A stretch of DNA of 11,808 nucleotides from Lachnospiraceae bacterium (GCA_031262285.1 JAISHZ010000145.1:1-11808); one strand, 5' to 3'. Positions 1 through 7,795 are shown, counted from the stretch's first letter. Translations and numbers: made by a program. The notes: generated by a model not told the origin, from the letters alone.

Positions 1-186
1 TCCGTCGATCATCACCTGCCCCTCATTGACTTGGTAAATCCCGCTGATGATCCGCATTAAGGTACTTTTTCCGGCGCCATTGGTGCCGATTAGTCCAAAC
101 ACCTGTCCTTCCTGTATGGACACTGTCACATGGTTTAGCGCCCAAAAGCTATTAAATTGTTTGGATACATCCACAATTTCAACCAT
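1..186 (-). CDS. ABC transporter ATP-binding protein, N-terminal part (cut by window edge)
   Basis: The first 62 codons of an ABC-type ATPase lie here; the rest is beyond the left edge. Seen directly: the protein opens MVEIVDVSKQFNSFWALN and carries a textbook Walker A loop, GTNGAGKST, at about residues 34-42, followed by LMRIISGIYQVNEGQVMIDG, the usual stretch after Walker A. Walker B and the signature motif are not in view. The start ATG (186-184) has AGGAGG about 9 bases upstream and overlaps the 3' end of the GntR gene by 8 bases, so the two are translationally coupled in one operon. YtrA-type GntR regulators are commonly the first gene of ABC export operons in Firmicutes, so this is probably the ATPase of a small exporter controlled by that repressor. 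The substrate cannot be told. Confidence 0.93.
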   Translation of the reverse strand, partial: MVEIVDVSKQFNSFWALNHVTVSIQEGQVFGLIGTNGAGKSTLMRIISGIYQVNEGQVMIDG

Positions 187-559
187 ACGTGTTACCTCCT
201 TTCGAATACACATCATCAAGCAACAACATAATCCGTTCTTTCGTAATCTTGGCTAGTTGCGCTTCTTTGAGCAAAGTTTTGAGTGTCTCCAAAATGCTTT
301 GCTGTTTACTGGTTTTCCATTCTTGTTCATCTGTTACGAAATTGCCTCGCCCCATAACCGTATATAGATAGCCATCTTGTTCTAATTGTGCATATGCCCG
401 TTGGATCGTATTCGGATTCACAGACAATTCTAGTGCCAATGCTCTTACTGACGGCATCTTGGTGTTTGAGGTAAGGACTCCGCATACGATCAAATGGCTC
501 AGTTTGTCAGCTACTTGCTCGTAGATCGGTCGCTTATCTCGGTAATCGAGTGCAATCAT
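179..559 (-). CDS. GntR-family transcriptional regulator, YtrA subfamily
   Basis: A 126-residue DNA-binding repressor. The first ~70 residues form the GntR winged helix-turn-helix: PIYEQVADKLSHLI, then MPSVRALALELSVNPNTIQ, then AYAQLEQDGYLYTVMGRGNFV. The remainder is a short helical tail of about 50 residues, typical of the YtrA subfamily and much shorter than the FadR or HutC effector domains. Start choice: an in-frame ATG lies at 565 but is directly against the ribosome site AAAGGAG (566-572); the second ATG at 559 has proper spacing and is preferred. The stop overlaps the start of the ABC ATPase gene. A consensus promoter and a palindrome lie just upstream, so self-repression is likely. 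In characterised relatives such as B. subtilis YtrA the operon is induced by cell-wall antibiotics; that is family knowledge, not shown here. Confidence 0.93.
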   Translation of the reverse strand: MIALDYRDKRPIYEQVADKLSHLIVCGVLTSNTKMPSVRALALELSVNPNTIQRAYAQLEQDGYLYTVMGRGNFVTDEQEWKTSKQQSILETLKTLLKEAQLAKITKERIMLLLDDVYSKGGNTYG

Positions 560-585
560 AGACATCTCCTTTCTGAGAGTGTTGG

Positions 586-608
586 GTGTATTAAGGTGAT
601 TAATACGC
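586..608. promoter_or_regulatory. Candidate GntR operator (inverted repeat)
   Basis: GTGTATTA (586-593) and TAATACGC (601-608) form an inverted repeat with 7 of 8 matched positions around a 7-base centre. It lies just downstream of the -10 box of the minus-strand promoter, over the expected transcription start and early leader, where a bound repressor would block transcription. YtrA-type regulators bind palindromes of this general size in their own operon leaders. Binding is inferred. Confidence 0.5.
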
Positions 609-616
609 TTGGTGCT

Positions 617-645
617 ACTGTAACGGAATTTTTAAGCGATGTCAA
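617..645 (-). promoter_or_regulatory. Sigma-A-type promoter of the gntR-ABC operon
   Basis: On the minus strand a perfect -35 TTGACA (645-640) is followed after 17 bases by TACAGT (622-617). This is close to the housekeeping consensus and correctly oriented. Transcription would begin near 610 and leave a leader of about 50 bases containing the inverted repeat at 586-608. Confidence 0.7.
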
Positions 646-695
646 GCGGATTTTTTGATACAGTTCACGGAACTATTTCAAACCGATTCAAAGTG

Positions 696-724
696 TTGCT
701 TGATTATTAGCAAAATGGTAGAAT
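696..724 (+). promoter_or_regulatory. Sigma-A-type promoter of the hydratase gene
   Basis: TTGCTT (696-701), a 17-base spacer and TAGAAT (719-724) make a good plus-strand promoter about 45 bases before the hydratase start. It is divergent from the gntR promoter; the two -35 boxes are about 50 bases apart. Confidence 0.55.
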
Positions 725-769
725 GAACGACAAGCACGGTTACAGAAAGGAACACAAGGGAGGAACAAA

Positions 770-3049
770 ATGGCTAACTGGATAGAACTCGTGGACAAAG
801 GCGTTTACCTCAAAAACCAAACGCAACTACTGCCGGCACAGGACATACCCCATCTGGACAAAGAAGCGGCACGAAAAGGTACCATGGCCTATCGGATCTT
901 ACAAGCGCACAATCAATCAGACGATCAGCAAAATCTCAAAATTAAATTTGATATGTTGACATCCCATGACATTACATATGTCGGAATCATCCAGACCGCC
1001 AAAGCATCGGGACTTGTAAGATTTCCGATTCCGTATGTTCTGACCAACTGCCATAACTCTCTATGTGCAGTCGGCGGAACGATTAATGAAGATGATCATA
1101 TGTTTGGACTCACCAGCGCGCAAAAATACGGAGGCGTATACGTTCCGCCGCATCAAGCGGTGATTCACCAGTATGCCAGAGAGAAAATGGCAGCCGTAGG
1201 CAAGATGATACTCGGTTCGGATTCCCACACACGTTACGGAGCGCTGGGAACGATGGCAATCGGGGAAGGCGGTCCCGAACTGGTCAAACAGCTCCTCTGT
1301 CAACCTTACGAGATCACGATGCCACAAGTCGTCGGGATCTACCTACATGGCGCACCCATACCGGGCGTAGGTCCGCAGGACGTAGCGCTTGCGATCATAG
1401 GCGCTGTATTTGATCAAGGCTTTGTAAAAAACAAAATCATGGAATTTGTCGGTCCGGGAATCGCGAATCTTAGCGCTGATTTTAGAATTGGGATCGATGT
1501 TATGACCACAGAAACAACATGTCTTTCTAGTATATGGCAAACTGATGAACAAATCGAAGAGTATTACGAGATTCATCAAAGATCAGAAGACTATCAAGCG
1601 CTTGCTCCCAACGACCTTGCGTATTATGACAGTGCTGTCAGTGTGGATTTATCCGCCATCAGACCTATGATTGCGATGCCTTTCCACCCAAGCAACGTTT
1701 ATACCATTGACGAAGTGATTCGCAATCCCAAAGAGATCATAGAAGAAACAGAAAAACGAGCGAAAGTCAGTCTGGGCGAAGAAGTCTCCTTGCATCTTAT
1801 GGAAAAAGTGAAAGATGGGAAATTTTATGTAGAACAAGGAATCATTGCGGGCTGTGCAGGCGGTGGATTTGAAAATATTTGCGCGGCGGCGGATTTGCTC
1901 CATGACCGTTCGATCGGAGCAGGACCATTTACGCTGAGTATTTATCCTGCATCCACCCCCATATATATGGAACTGCTGCGGAATGGGAGAGCAGCGAAAC
2001 TTCTCGAAACGGGAGCTATCTTAAAAACAGCTTTTTGCGGACCATGTTTTGGCGCGGGAGATACTCCGGCTAATAACAGCTTCAGCATTCGTCACTCCAC
2101 TCGCAACTTCCCCAACAGAGAAGGATCAAAACTACAAAACGGTCAGATCGCTTCTGTGGCTTTGATGGACGCGCGTTCTATAGCCGCCACCGCAGCCAAT
2201 CAAGGTGTATTAACACCGGCGACCGAAATGCCCATTCCCTATCACAAAGTGCAGTATGCTTTTGATTCCAAAATTTATGACAATCGTGTATTTGATTCGC
2301 ACGGTCAAGCTGATCCAAATGTCACAGTACAATTAGGACCCAATATCAAAGACTGGCCGCAGATGCCGGCGCTCACCGACAATCTACTACTGCGCGTGGT
2401 ATCTGAAATCCATGATCCGGTTACGACGACCGATGAATTGATTCCTTCCGGAGAAACATCGTCGTATCGTTCCAACCCCATGGGACTGGCGGAATATACA
2501 CTAAGCCGCAAGGATCCTGCTTACGTGGGACGCGCCAAACAGATGCGCTTGGTGCAGATCGCACAGGAACAAAATAAAGATCCGTGGAACGCGGTACCGG
2601 AGTTGGCGCTTTCGGATGTGAAAAAATATCTGGATCAAGAATTGACACCGCAAGGAACGATTGGCTTTGGCTCTTTGATTTACGCGACCAAACCCGGTGA
2701 CGGATCGGCGAGAGAACAAGCTGCATCTTGCCAGAAAGTACTGGGAGGGTGGGCAAATATCGCAACTGAGTATGCGACCAAACGGTATCGCTCCAATTTA
2801 ATTAACTGGGGGATTCTTCCCTTCTTCATTGAAAAAGGAGACTTGCCATTCCATAACCTTGACTATATCTGGATCCCCGGGATTAGAAGTGCCGTAGAAA
2901 ACGCGCAGTCAAGGATCACGGCATATCGCATCTCCCCAAATGATGATCAAACGCAAGCCTTTCCCCTTTCTCTTGGAGAATTTACAGACCAAGAGAGGAA
3001 GATTATTCTATCCGGATGTTTGATTAATAACAACCGGATTCCCGAATGA
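770..3049 (+). CDS. Aconitase-superfamily hydratase (YbhJ-like)
   Basis: A 759-residue protein of the aconitase superfamily, whose members use a [4Fe-4S] cluster to hydrate or dehydrate carboxylic acids. Seen directly: GSDSHT at 149-154; a first likely cluster cysteine C362 in GIIAGCAGGGFENI, at the place of the aconitase SCTNS motif; the CGPC pair C423 and C426; an arginine-rich RHSTRNFPNREG at 441-452, matching the SNRNF segment of aconitases; and a C-terminal swivel domain with DGSAREQAA and GGWANIATEYATKRYRSNLINWGILPF. All three expected cluster ligands are therefore present. Length and layout fit the E. coli YbhJ type (about 750 residues), whose substrate is unknown, better than citrate-cycle AcnA/B or the two-subunit LeuCD enzymes. 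Ribosome site AAGGGAGG at 756-763 supports the start. No neighbour here suggests the pathway, so it should not be assumed to be citrate-cycle aconitase. Confidence 0.85.
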   Translation: MANWIELVDKGVYLKNQTQLLPAQDIPHLDKEAARKGTMAYRILQAHNQSDDQQNLKIKFDMLTSHDITYVGIIQTAKASGLVRFPIPYVLTNCHNSLCAVGGTINEDDHMFGLTSAQKYGGVYVPPHQAVIHQYAREKMAAVGKMILGSDSHTRYGALGTMAIGEGGPELVKQLLCQPYEITMPQVVGIYLHGAPIPGVGPQDVALAIIGAVFDQGFVKNKIMEFVGPGIANLSADFRIGIDVMTTETTCLSSIWQTDEQIEEYYEIHQRSEDYQALAPNDLAYYDSAVSVDLSAIRPMIAMPFHPSNVYTIDEVIRNPKEIIEETEKRAKVSLGEEVSLHLMEKVKDGKFYVEQGIIAGCAGGGFENICAAADLLHDRSIGAGPFTLSIYPASTPIYMELLRNGRAAKLLETGAILKTAFCGPCFGAGDTPANNSFSIRHSTRNFPNREGSKLQNGQIASVALMDARSIAATAANQGVLTPATEMPIPYHKVQYAFDSKIYDNRVFDSHGQADPNVTVQLGPNIKDWPQMPALTDNLLLRVVSEIHDPVTTTDELIPSGETSSYRSNPMGLAEYTLSRKDPAYVGRAKQMRLVQIAQEQNKDPWNAVPELALSDVKKYLDQELTPQGTIGFGSLIYATKPGDGSAREQAASCQKVLGGWANIATEYATKRYRSNLINWGILPFFIEKGDLPFHNLDYIWIPGIRSAVENAQSRITAYRISPNDDQTQAFPLSLGEFTDQERKIILSGCLINNNRIPE

Positions 3050-3055
3050 TCACAT

Positions 3056-3084
3056 TCATATCTCGCCGGATTGATCCATAGATT
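3056..3084 (+). promoter_or_regulatory. Candidate sigma-E (mother-cell) promoter of spoIID
   Basis: TCATATC (3056-3062), a 14-base spacer and CATAGATT (3077-3084) resemble the Bacillus sigma-E consensus (KMATATT - 14 to 15 - CATACAHT), with one mismatch visible in the -10 part. spoIID is a classic sigma-E gene in B. subtilis. The predicted start near 3091 removes the AAGGAG at 3090-3095 from the transcript and leaves AAAGGCG (3101-3107), six bases before the ATG, as the ribosome site. The motif match is by eye only. Confidence 0.5.
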
Positions 3085-3113
3085 TAGATAAGGAGAATCC
3101 AAAGGCGACATTC

Positions 3114-4142
3114 ATGAAACCGCTTATTCGCAGACGACACACAGACCATCAGGATCTTCTTTTGTATCAAAATACGATCACAAAAAGTAAAAAAACCATA
3201 TTCCGCGACAAATGTAAAGCGTGGATTATGGTTTTTTGTATTTGTATCATGGTTCCGTATATTATTTCTGTATTTTGGGGAGACCGAGATAAAGAAGAAC
3301 AGGGAAGTATCCTTTCGGAAGAAGCGGATAGTCGTATTCGAGTGGAGATCATCTTACCTGGAGGTAGGATACGATTATCAATGGAAGAATATTTGGTTGG
3401 ACAACTGGCAAATGTTGCGTTACCGGAATATGAAATGGAAATGCTCAAAGCGCAAGCGATCTTGCTTCGCAGCACATTAATCAAGAAGTATCGAGATGCG
3501 ATGTTGCAGACAGAGAGGTCGCTCAAATACTATACGGTTTCTTCCGATGAGTATCTCACCATCGAGCAGCGACAGGCACTTTGGGGTGAACAGTTTACGG
3601 CATACGACAGTAGATGCAAAGAAGCGGTCAATGCAACGCAAGGCATCTATCTGACGTATCAGGAAGTGCCGATTGAAGGGATTTACTGTAGAGTCAGTGC
3701 AGGAATGACCAGAAGTGCCACAGATCTTCCGGGGTTGGCACTTCCTTATTTACAAACAGCAGATTGCCCCAAGGACTATCTGTGCGAGGAATATATCACA
3801 GAGATCACCATCACCAACAGCAAGGCACAAGCACTGTTGGGAGGAAGGCTCGGGATGTGCAAAACAGACAAAGCAGGGTACTGTGTGGAAGCGCTCATTC
3901 ATCCGGATGAGGGGGAAGTCATTCGTGAATCGGGAGAATGGCTACGCATACAGCTAGGATTGCCTTCCGCAAATTTTACTCTTTTGCATGAAGACAACAC
4001 GATGCGTTTCGTGTGCAAAGGGCAGGGGCACGGTTTTGGGTTGAGCCAATTTGCTGCAAATGAATTGGCAAAAGACGGAGGAACATATGAGGATATTTTG
4101 CGCTATTTCTTGTCGGAAATTGAATTTGACAAATATGAATAA
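3114..4142 (+). CDS. spoIID: Stage II sporulation protein D (SpoIID), peptidoglycan lytic transglycosylase
   Basis: A 342-residue membrane-anchored SpoIID/LytB-domain protein. SpoIID cleaves glycan strands from which stem peptides have been removed and drives engulfment together with SpoIIM and SpoIIP in the mother cell. Seen directly: a basic N-terminus, one membrane segment at about residues 37-54, then the SpoIID domain from about 75 to the end. It has MEEYLVGQLAN (90-100), where the first glutamate pair holds the family catalytic acid, followed by LPEYEMEMLKAQAILLRSTL, the YCRVSAGMTRSATDL block (191-205) and the diagnostic KGQGHGFGLSQFAANELAKDG (302-322). Length fits the family. Start: ATG at 3114 with AAAGGCG six bases upstream. 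A spoIIQ-like gene follows after 154 bases; the pairing is common in Clostridia. A sigma-E-like promoter precedes it. Confidence 0.95.
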   Translation: MKPLIRRRHTDHQDLLLYQNTITKSKKTIFRDKCKAWIMVFCICIMVPYIISVFWGDRDKEEQGSILSEEADSRIRVEIILPGGRIRLSMEEYLVGQLANVALPEYEMEMLKAQAILLRSTLIKKYRDAMLQTERSLKYYTVSSDEYLTIEQRQALWGEQFTAYDSRCKEAVNATQGIYLTYQEVPIEGIYCRVSAGMTRSATDLPGLALPYLQTADCPKDYLCEEYITEITITNSKAQALLGGRLGMCKTDKAGYCVEALIHPDEGEVIRESGEWLRIQLGLPSANFTLLHEDNTMRFVCKGQGHGFGLSQFAANELAKDGGTYEDILRYFLSEIEFDKYE

Positions 4143-4145
4143 TAC

Positions 4146-4174
4146 GAATAATTCCCATCAAATAGGTAAAACTA
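4146..4174 (+). promoter_or_regulatory. Candidate sigma-F (forespore) promoter of the spoIIQ-like gene
   Basis: GAATA (4146-4150), a 14-base spacer and GGTAAAACTA (4165-4174). The second box matches the sigma-F -10 consensus GGNNANAHTR at every defined position; the first matches GYWTA at four of five. Spacing is one base shorter than the usual 15. B. subtilis spoIIQ is a sigma-F gene, so a forespore promoter is expected here. The leader would be about 115 bases. Short motifs of this kind can arise by chance. Confidence 0.45.
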
Positions 4175-4296
4175 GGGTTAACACAAATTTAGATGTGCGA
4201 GAAAGTTATGCAGTTGAGAGCAACAGGAAGATACCGTAGACGTCTGCAGGAAAAGTGTGGACAAGTTGGTGGCACGTAACGGTGGAATGGAGGAAC

Positions 4297-5250
4297 ATGA
4301 GAGGTAACAGAAAAGGTAATATCAAAAAAGAACGGATTATTATGATTACTTCGTCGGCTTTGGTGCTGGCGGCATTAACAATGACGGGTCTTTATCTCAA
4401 AGACAGAACGGCTAAGGTGGAGGACGACGGGTACAGCATTGACTTTTCTGCGCTGGAGAATACACCGGGGGACAAGTACTCCCAGATCGTAGAAAACACG
4501 CCATCTACTCCACTGGAAAGTCTGGATCCGAATCAACTGGGTATTCCGAGTGCGTCACATACGGTTCCGGAAGATGATCTCGATTATGCCCCGCCCACGA
4601 GAGAAGTTGATTCCGGACACGTAGAGATTGGGAACACGACCCCTTCTGCTTCTACCGAAGAACAAGACTTACCTACGAATACGCAGATAGCGAAGAACGA
4701 GCCAAAGACAAAGCCAAGCGAGGAAGAAAGACCGCAAGCGCAACCGGAGACTACGCCGACGATCGAGGATACTCCGGAAGAACCCCAACCATCATTAGAA
4801 GCCAACAGCGGTATCATCGAAGTCGCTAAGACACTTCATTTCCCGGAAACCTTGTTGAAACCTTCCCCGGGGAATGTATTGATACCATTTAGTATGGATG
4901 GAAGCGTATACTTTGCCACACTTGATCAATACAAGTACAATCCTGCCATGATCGTGAGTGCGTTAGAAGGAGATCCCGTAGCTGCTTGCGCAGAGGGGAA
5001 AGTCATCTCCAGTTATACCAATGAAGAAATAGGGAATGCGATTGTTTTGGATTTGGGTGATGGATATGAAGCGACGTATGGTCAGCTGCGAGATGTGCAA
5101 TACGCTGTAGGGGATTATGTCAACGCAGGTGCTACTTTGGGATTCGTAGCAGCTCCGACAAAGTATTACAGTGTGGAAGGAGCAAATATCTTTTTTCAAC
5201 TCAAAAAAGAACAAGCAGCAGTGGACCCGACAGAGTATTTCGCTCCTTAA
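4297..5250 (+). CDS. spoIIQ: SpoIIQ-like membrane protein with a degenerate LytM/M23 domain
   Basis: A 317-residue protein (from ATG 4297). Layout: short basic cytoplasmic tail (RGNRKGNIKKER), one membrane segment at about 14-34, a long acidic Pro/Glu/Thr-rich linker (about 90-172) and a LytM/M23-type domain from about 191 to the end. SpoIIQ sits in the forespore membrane and binds SpoIIIAH across the intermembrane space during engulfment. The domain is recognisable from EGDPVAACAEGKV, GNAIVLDLGDGYEATYGQL and VDPTEYF. All usual zinc ligands are replaced: the HxxxD position reads NPAMI (N215, I219) and the HxH position reads NIF (N297, F299), so peptidase activity is unlikely. Start: GGAGG (4289-4293) lies close to ATG 4297; an in-frame GTG at 4255 would add 14 residues rich in tryptophan before the basic tail and is less likely. 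spoIIID, often next in Clostridia, is absent. Confidence 0.85.
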   Translation: MRGNRKGNIKKERIIMITSSALVLAALTMTGLYLKDRTAKVEDDGYSIDFSALENTPGDKYSQIVENTPSTPLESLDPNQLGIPSASHTVPEDDLDYAPPTREVDSGHVEIGNTTPSASTEEQDLPTNTQIAKNEPKTKPSEEERPQAQPETTPTIEDTPEEPQPSLEANSGIIEVAKTLHFPETLLKPSPGNVLIPFSMDGSVYFATLDQYKYNPAMIVSALEGDPVAACAEGKVISSYTNEEIGNAIVLDLGDGYEATYGQLRDVQYAVGDYVNAGATLGFVAAPTKYYSVEGANIFFQLKKEQAAVDPTEYFAP

Positions 5251-5307
5251 GCGAAGGATTGAAGTGAATATCTTACCCTACGTGTCTTGACGAAGCGTGT
5301 AGAGGAA

Positions 5308-5348
5308 AATAAGAAAGGTACATCTCAAAAAGGTGTGCCTTTCTTATT
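5308..5348. terminator. Hairpin terminator after the spoIIQ-like gene
   Basis: AATAAGAAAGGTACA (5308-5322) pairs with TGTGCCTTTCTTATT (5334-5348), 15 pairs including one G-U, around an 11-base loop. The left arm is A-rich and the right arm T-rich, as in terminators usable from both directions, although no long T run follows the stem. It separates the sporulation genes from the sensor-cyclase gene. Confidence 0.65.
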
Positions 5349-5361
5349 ACAATATATTCCA

Positions 5362-5390
5362 TTTCAATGTAGCCGCGAATAAACTATAAT
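5362..5390 (+). promoter_or_regulatory. Promoter of the LacI-GGDEF gene
   Basis: A perfect -10 TATAAT (5385-5390) with a weak -35 TTTCAA (5362-5367) at 17-base spacing. The transcript would start near 5397, about 50 bases before the ATG. The weak -35 suggests modest basal expression or the need for an activator. Confidence 0.55.
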
Positions 5391-5449
5391 AAAAGGAACT
5401 GGATATTTCATTGAATAGATTCGTCTCAAGCAATCAGATGGGAGCGACT

Positions 5450-7795
5450 ATGGAAAAGTACGATAAGAAGATTTCAATAGGCGCGTTGGTCGGTAACGTT
5501 CATTCTCCTCATACGGTAGATCTTTTACATGGTATGGAGGAAGCCGCTAGCCAATATGACGTTAATGTGTTTTACTTTTTGGGGACTCACAGTTCACACC
5601 TATTGGAATATCTGTTTGGCAGAGACACAAAAGCAGATTATGATTATCAATTCAATACAATCTATGATTATGCTTGCCTGGCAAATCTGGATGCATTAAT
5701 CATTGCGTATGGCTCTTTGTGTATTTTCTTAGAAAACACGAGTAAGGAAGAGTTTCTGGCTCGCTTTCGTAAGATTCCTTATTTGATGATTGAGGATTTT
5801 GAAGATCAGAATGGTGGCAATTGCTTGCTTACCGACAATGTAGGTGGCATGACACAATTGGTTGAGCATTTACTGATTGACCACGGATTTACGAGACTTG
5901 CCTTCATCGGAGGACCTCCCGGCAATCGAGATGGCGATCAGCGTCTCGATACTACGCGCAAACTTTGTGCGCAATACCATGTTCCGCTTCCGGAAGATGC
6001 CATCGAATACGGCAACTTTTCGCAGAATGTTTCTGAACAAACCAATGCGCTCTTGGATCGTTATCCGGATCTGCAAGCCATTATATGTGCCAATGACGAG
6101 ATGGCAATTGGCGTATGTAAAATATGTACTGAACGAGGTCTCGTTGTCGGCAGGGACATAGCGGTGACCGGATTTGACAACAATTGGAACGCACAACTAG
6201 CGAAAGTTCCTTTAACTACCGTCAAGCAAACAGGGTTCGAAATGGGTTACCAAGCCCTTTTGAATGCTCTCAAATTGAGTCGCGGAGAAAAAGTCGGGGA
6301 AACATTAATTCCCACGAAATTCGTTCGACGAGGATCCTGTGGTTGTCGGATGGATTCCTTATCCGGTACGGTATTTAATTGTGACGATATAGAGAACTGT
6401 GATCCCGCTGTGATTGGCTATGCGATGACAAAGTCTATTATTGAGACTGAGTATAACAAAGAGATGTTTGATTACTGTGTGACTTTGACGACGCAAATGG
6501 CGCAAGGAGGTCTTACTGTTGCACGCGCAGAGACAAGGGATTCCGTTCATGACGGGAGGAACTTGATTCTAGATGCACTAGAGAAACTGAACAAAGGAAG
6601 GATGCAAAACTACATATCCAGACCTACGTTAAACCGCGAGAATGTAGATTGGATGCGCTACCTAGCAACCAAAACAGATACTTCTTTCGTTCAAGCCCAG
6701 ATTTATAGAACCCTTTCGGATATCCAATCGAGGCGGTGGGGGGTGTCCCTTTTTGAAAGCGGACGAGATATGAATGAAGTGTTATGCAAATCATGGGCAG
6801 TACAAATGATTGCCCGTGAAATGGCAGAACGAGTAGATTCAACCGAAGAGTTTTTTCAAAGTGCATTGAGTGATTTGAAAATGTTTGGGGTCAGAAGCTC
6901 TTATATCTATTTGTTGGAAGACGTGGTCATTCATCGTTCACAAGATGTACGCTATGCTCCAGATCGCCTCTATTTGGCAGCGTGGTATAGCGGCGATGAA
7001 GTAGTATCCTACAAGGACGACGAACGTCCCATTGTTACGGCAGAGAATGGATTCCCTCGATATCTGAAAGAGCAGGGGAAACAATTGTTTTCGTTTATTC
7101 TCTTTTCGGATGAGCGTCAGTATGGGGTCTTGATTTGTGAAATCAACTCTAAAGATGTAGCGATCATGTACTTTATTAGCTTGCAAATCGGCACTGCGAT
7201 GCGATTCTTAGAGCTTCACAATAAAGAAGTGGAAACACGCTATCAATTACAAGAATCTCTGAAAACGATTCAAGCGCAAAATATGTTGCTGAGCTTTATC
7301 TCCGAAATGGATGAACTGACCAATATTTACAATCGCAAAGGATTCATGGAACGAGCGTTGAAAATGAATCAAGACGAAAAGCATATAGGAAAGAAAGCGG
7401 TATTGTTTTTCGCTGATTTAGATCATTTAAAAGAAATCAATGATGTTTTTGGACATACAGAAGGAGATTATGCGCTTGAAAATGCGGCATATATTCTAAA
7501 GAAAGTGTGCCCGCCAACTTTCGTCATCGGAAGGTTAGGGGGAGATGAGTTTGTCGCGTTAGGTATGATAGATACCGACGGTAACGGTGCGATATTGGAA
7601 CCTTTGATTCGGAATGCATTTTACGAATTCAATCAAGCATCCAGCAAGCCATTTTTCGTGGAAATTTCATTTGGGTATTATGAATTTACACTCGGAGTCG
7701 AGCCTGACTTTTCGTTGATTTTGGAAAAAGCGGATGAACGACTCTATCAAGACAAGAAAGGACGTAGGCATTCCATTTCTAAAAGCAAAAATTAG
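5450..7795 (+). CDS. LacI-type periplasmic-binding-fold sensor fused to a GGDEF diguanylate cyclase
   Basis: A 781-residue soluble protein predicted to make c-di-GMP from two GTP in response to a bound small molecule. Residues about 8-295 are a LacI/GalR-type sensor fold (ISIGALVGNVHSPHTVDLLHG; LAFIGGPPGNRDGDQRLD; AIICANDEMAIGV; VTGFDNNWNAQLAKVPLTTV) without the DNA-binding helix-turn-helix of true LacI proteins, ending in RRGSCGC (293-299). There is no signal peptide or membrane segment, so the sensor is cytoplasmic. Residues about 310-600 are helical and probably include a GAF-like fold. The GGDEF domain starts at DELTNIYNR (621-629), has ADLDHLKEINDVFGH and an intact RLGGDEF (active loop 697-701). 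The RxxD inhibitory site is absent: the four residues at its position are PPTF. Start: ATG 5450 has GGGAG five bases upstream; an earlier in-frame TTG (5411) lacks a well-placed site. Its stop lies 16 bases from that of the convergent alarmone synthetase. The ligand is unknown. Confidence 0.93.
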   Translation: MEKYDKKISIGALVGNVHSPHTVDLLHGMEEAASQYDVNVFYFLGTHSSHLLEYLFGRDTKADYDYQFNTIYDYACLANLDALIIAYGSLCIFLENTSKEEFLARFRKIPYLMIEDFEDQNGGNCLLTDNVGGMTQLVEHLLIDHGFTRLAFIGGPPGNRDGDQRLDTTRKLCAQYHVPLPEDAIEYGNFSQNVSEQTNALLDRYPDLQAIICANDEMAIGVCKICTERGLVVGRDIAVTGFDNNWNAQLAKVPLTTVKQTGFEMGYQALLNALKLSRGEKVGETLIPTKFVRRGSCGCRMDSLSGTVFNCDDIENCDPAVIGYAMTKSIIETEYNKEMFDYCVTLTTQMAQGGLTVARAETRDSVHDGRNLILDALEKLNKGRMQNYISRPTLNRENVDWMRYLATKTDTSFVQAQIYRTLSDIQSRRWGVSLFESGRDMNEVLCKSWAVQMIAREMAERVDSTEEFFQSALSDLKMFGVRSSYIYLLEDVVIHRSQDVRYAPDRLYLAAWYSGDEVVSYKDDERPIVTAENGFPRYLKEQGKQLFSFILFSDERQYGVLICEINSKDVAIMYFISLQIGTAMRFLELHNKEVETRYQLQESLKTIQAQNMLLSFISEMDELTNIYNRKGFMERALKMNQDEKHIGKKAVLFFADLDHLKEINDVFGHTEGDYALENAAYILKKVCPPTFVIGRLGGDEFVALGMIDTDGNGAILEPLIRNAFYEFNQASSKPFFVEISFGYYEFTLGVEPDFSLILEKADERLYQDKKGRRHSISKSKN

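Noticed and set aside
662..674. AGTTC-ACG-GAACT inverted repeat between the gntR and hydratase promoters
   Set aside because: Only five base pairs per arm and no link to a known operator; too short to call.
2421..2765. Minus-strand open frame inside the hydratase gene
   Set aside because: It lies wholly within a well-supported coding sequence and has no recognisable motif or ribosome site.
5239..5255. TTCGCT/AGCGAA hairpin spanning the spoIIQ stop codon
   Set aside because: Six base pairs and no T tail; the larger hairpin at 5308-5348 is the better terminator.
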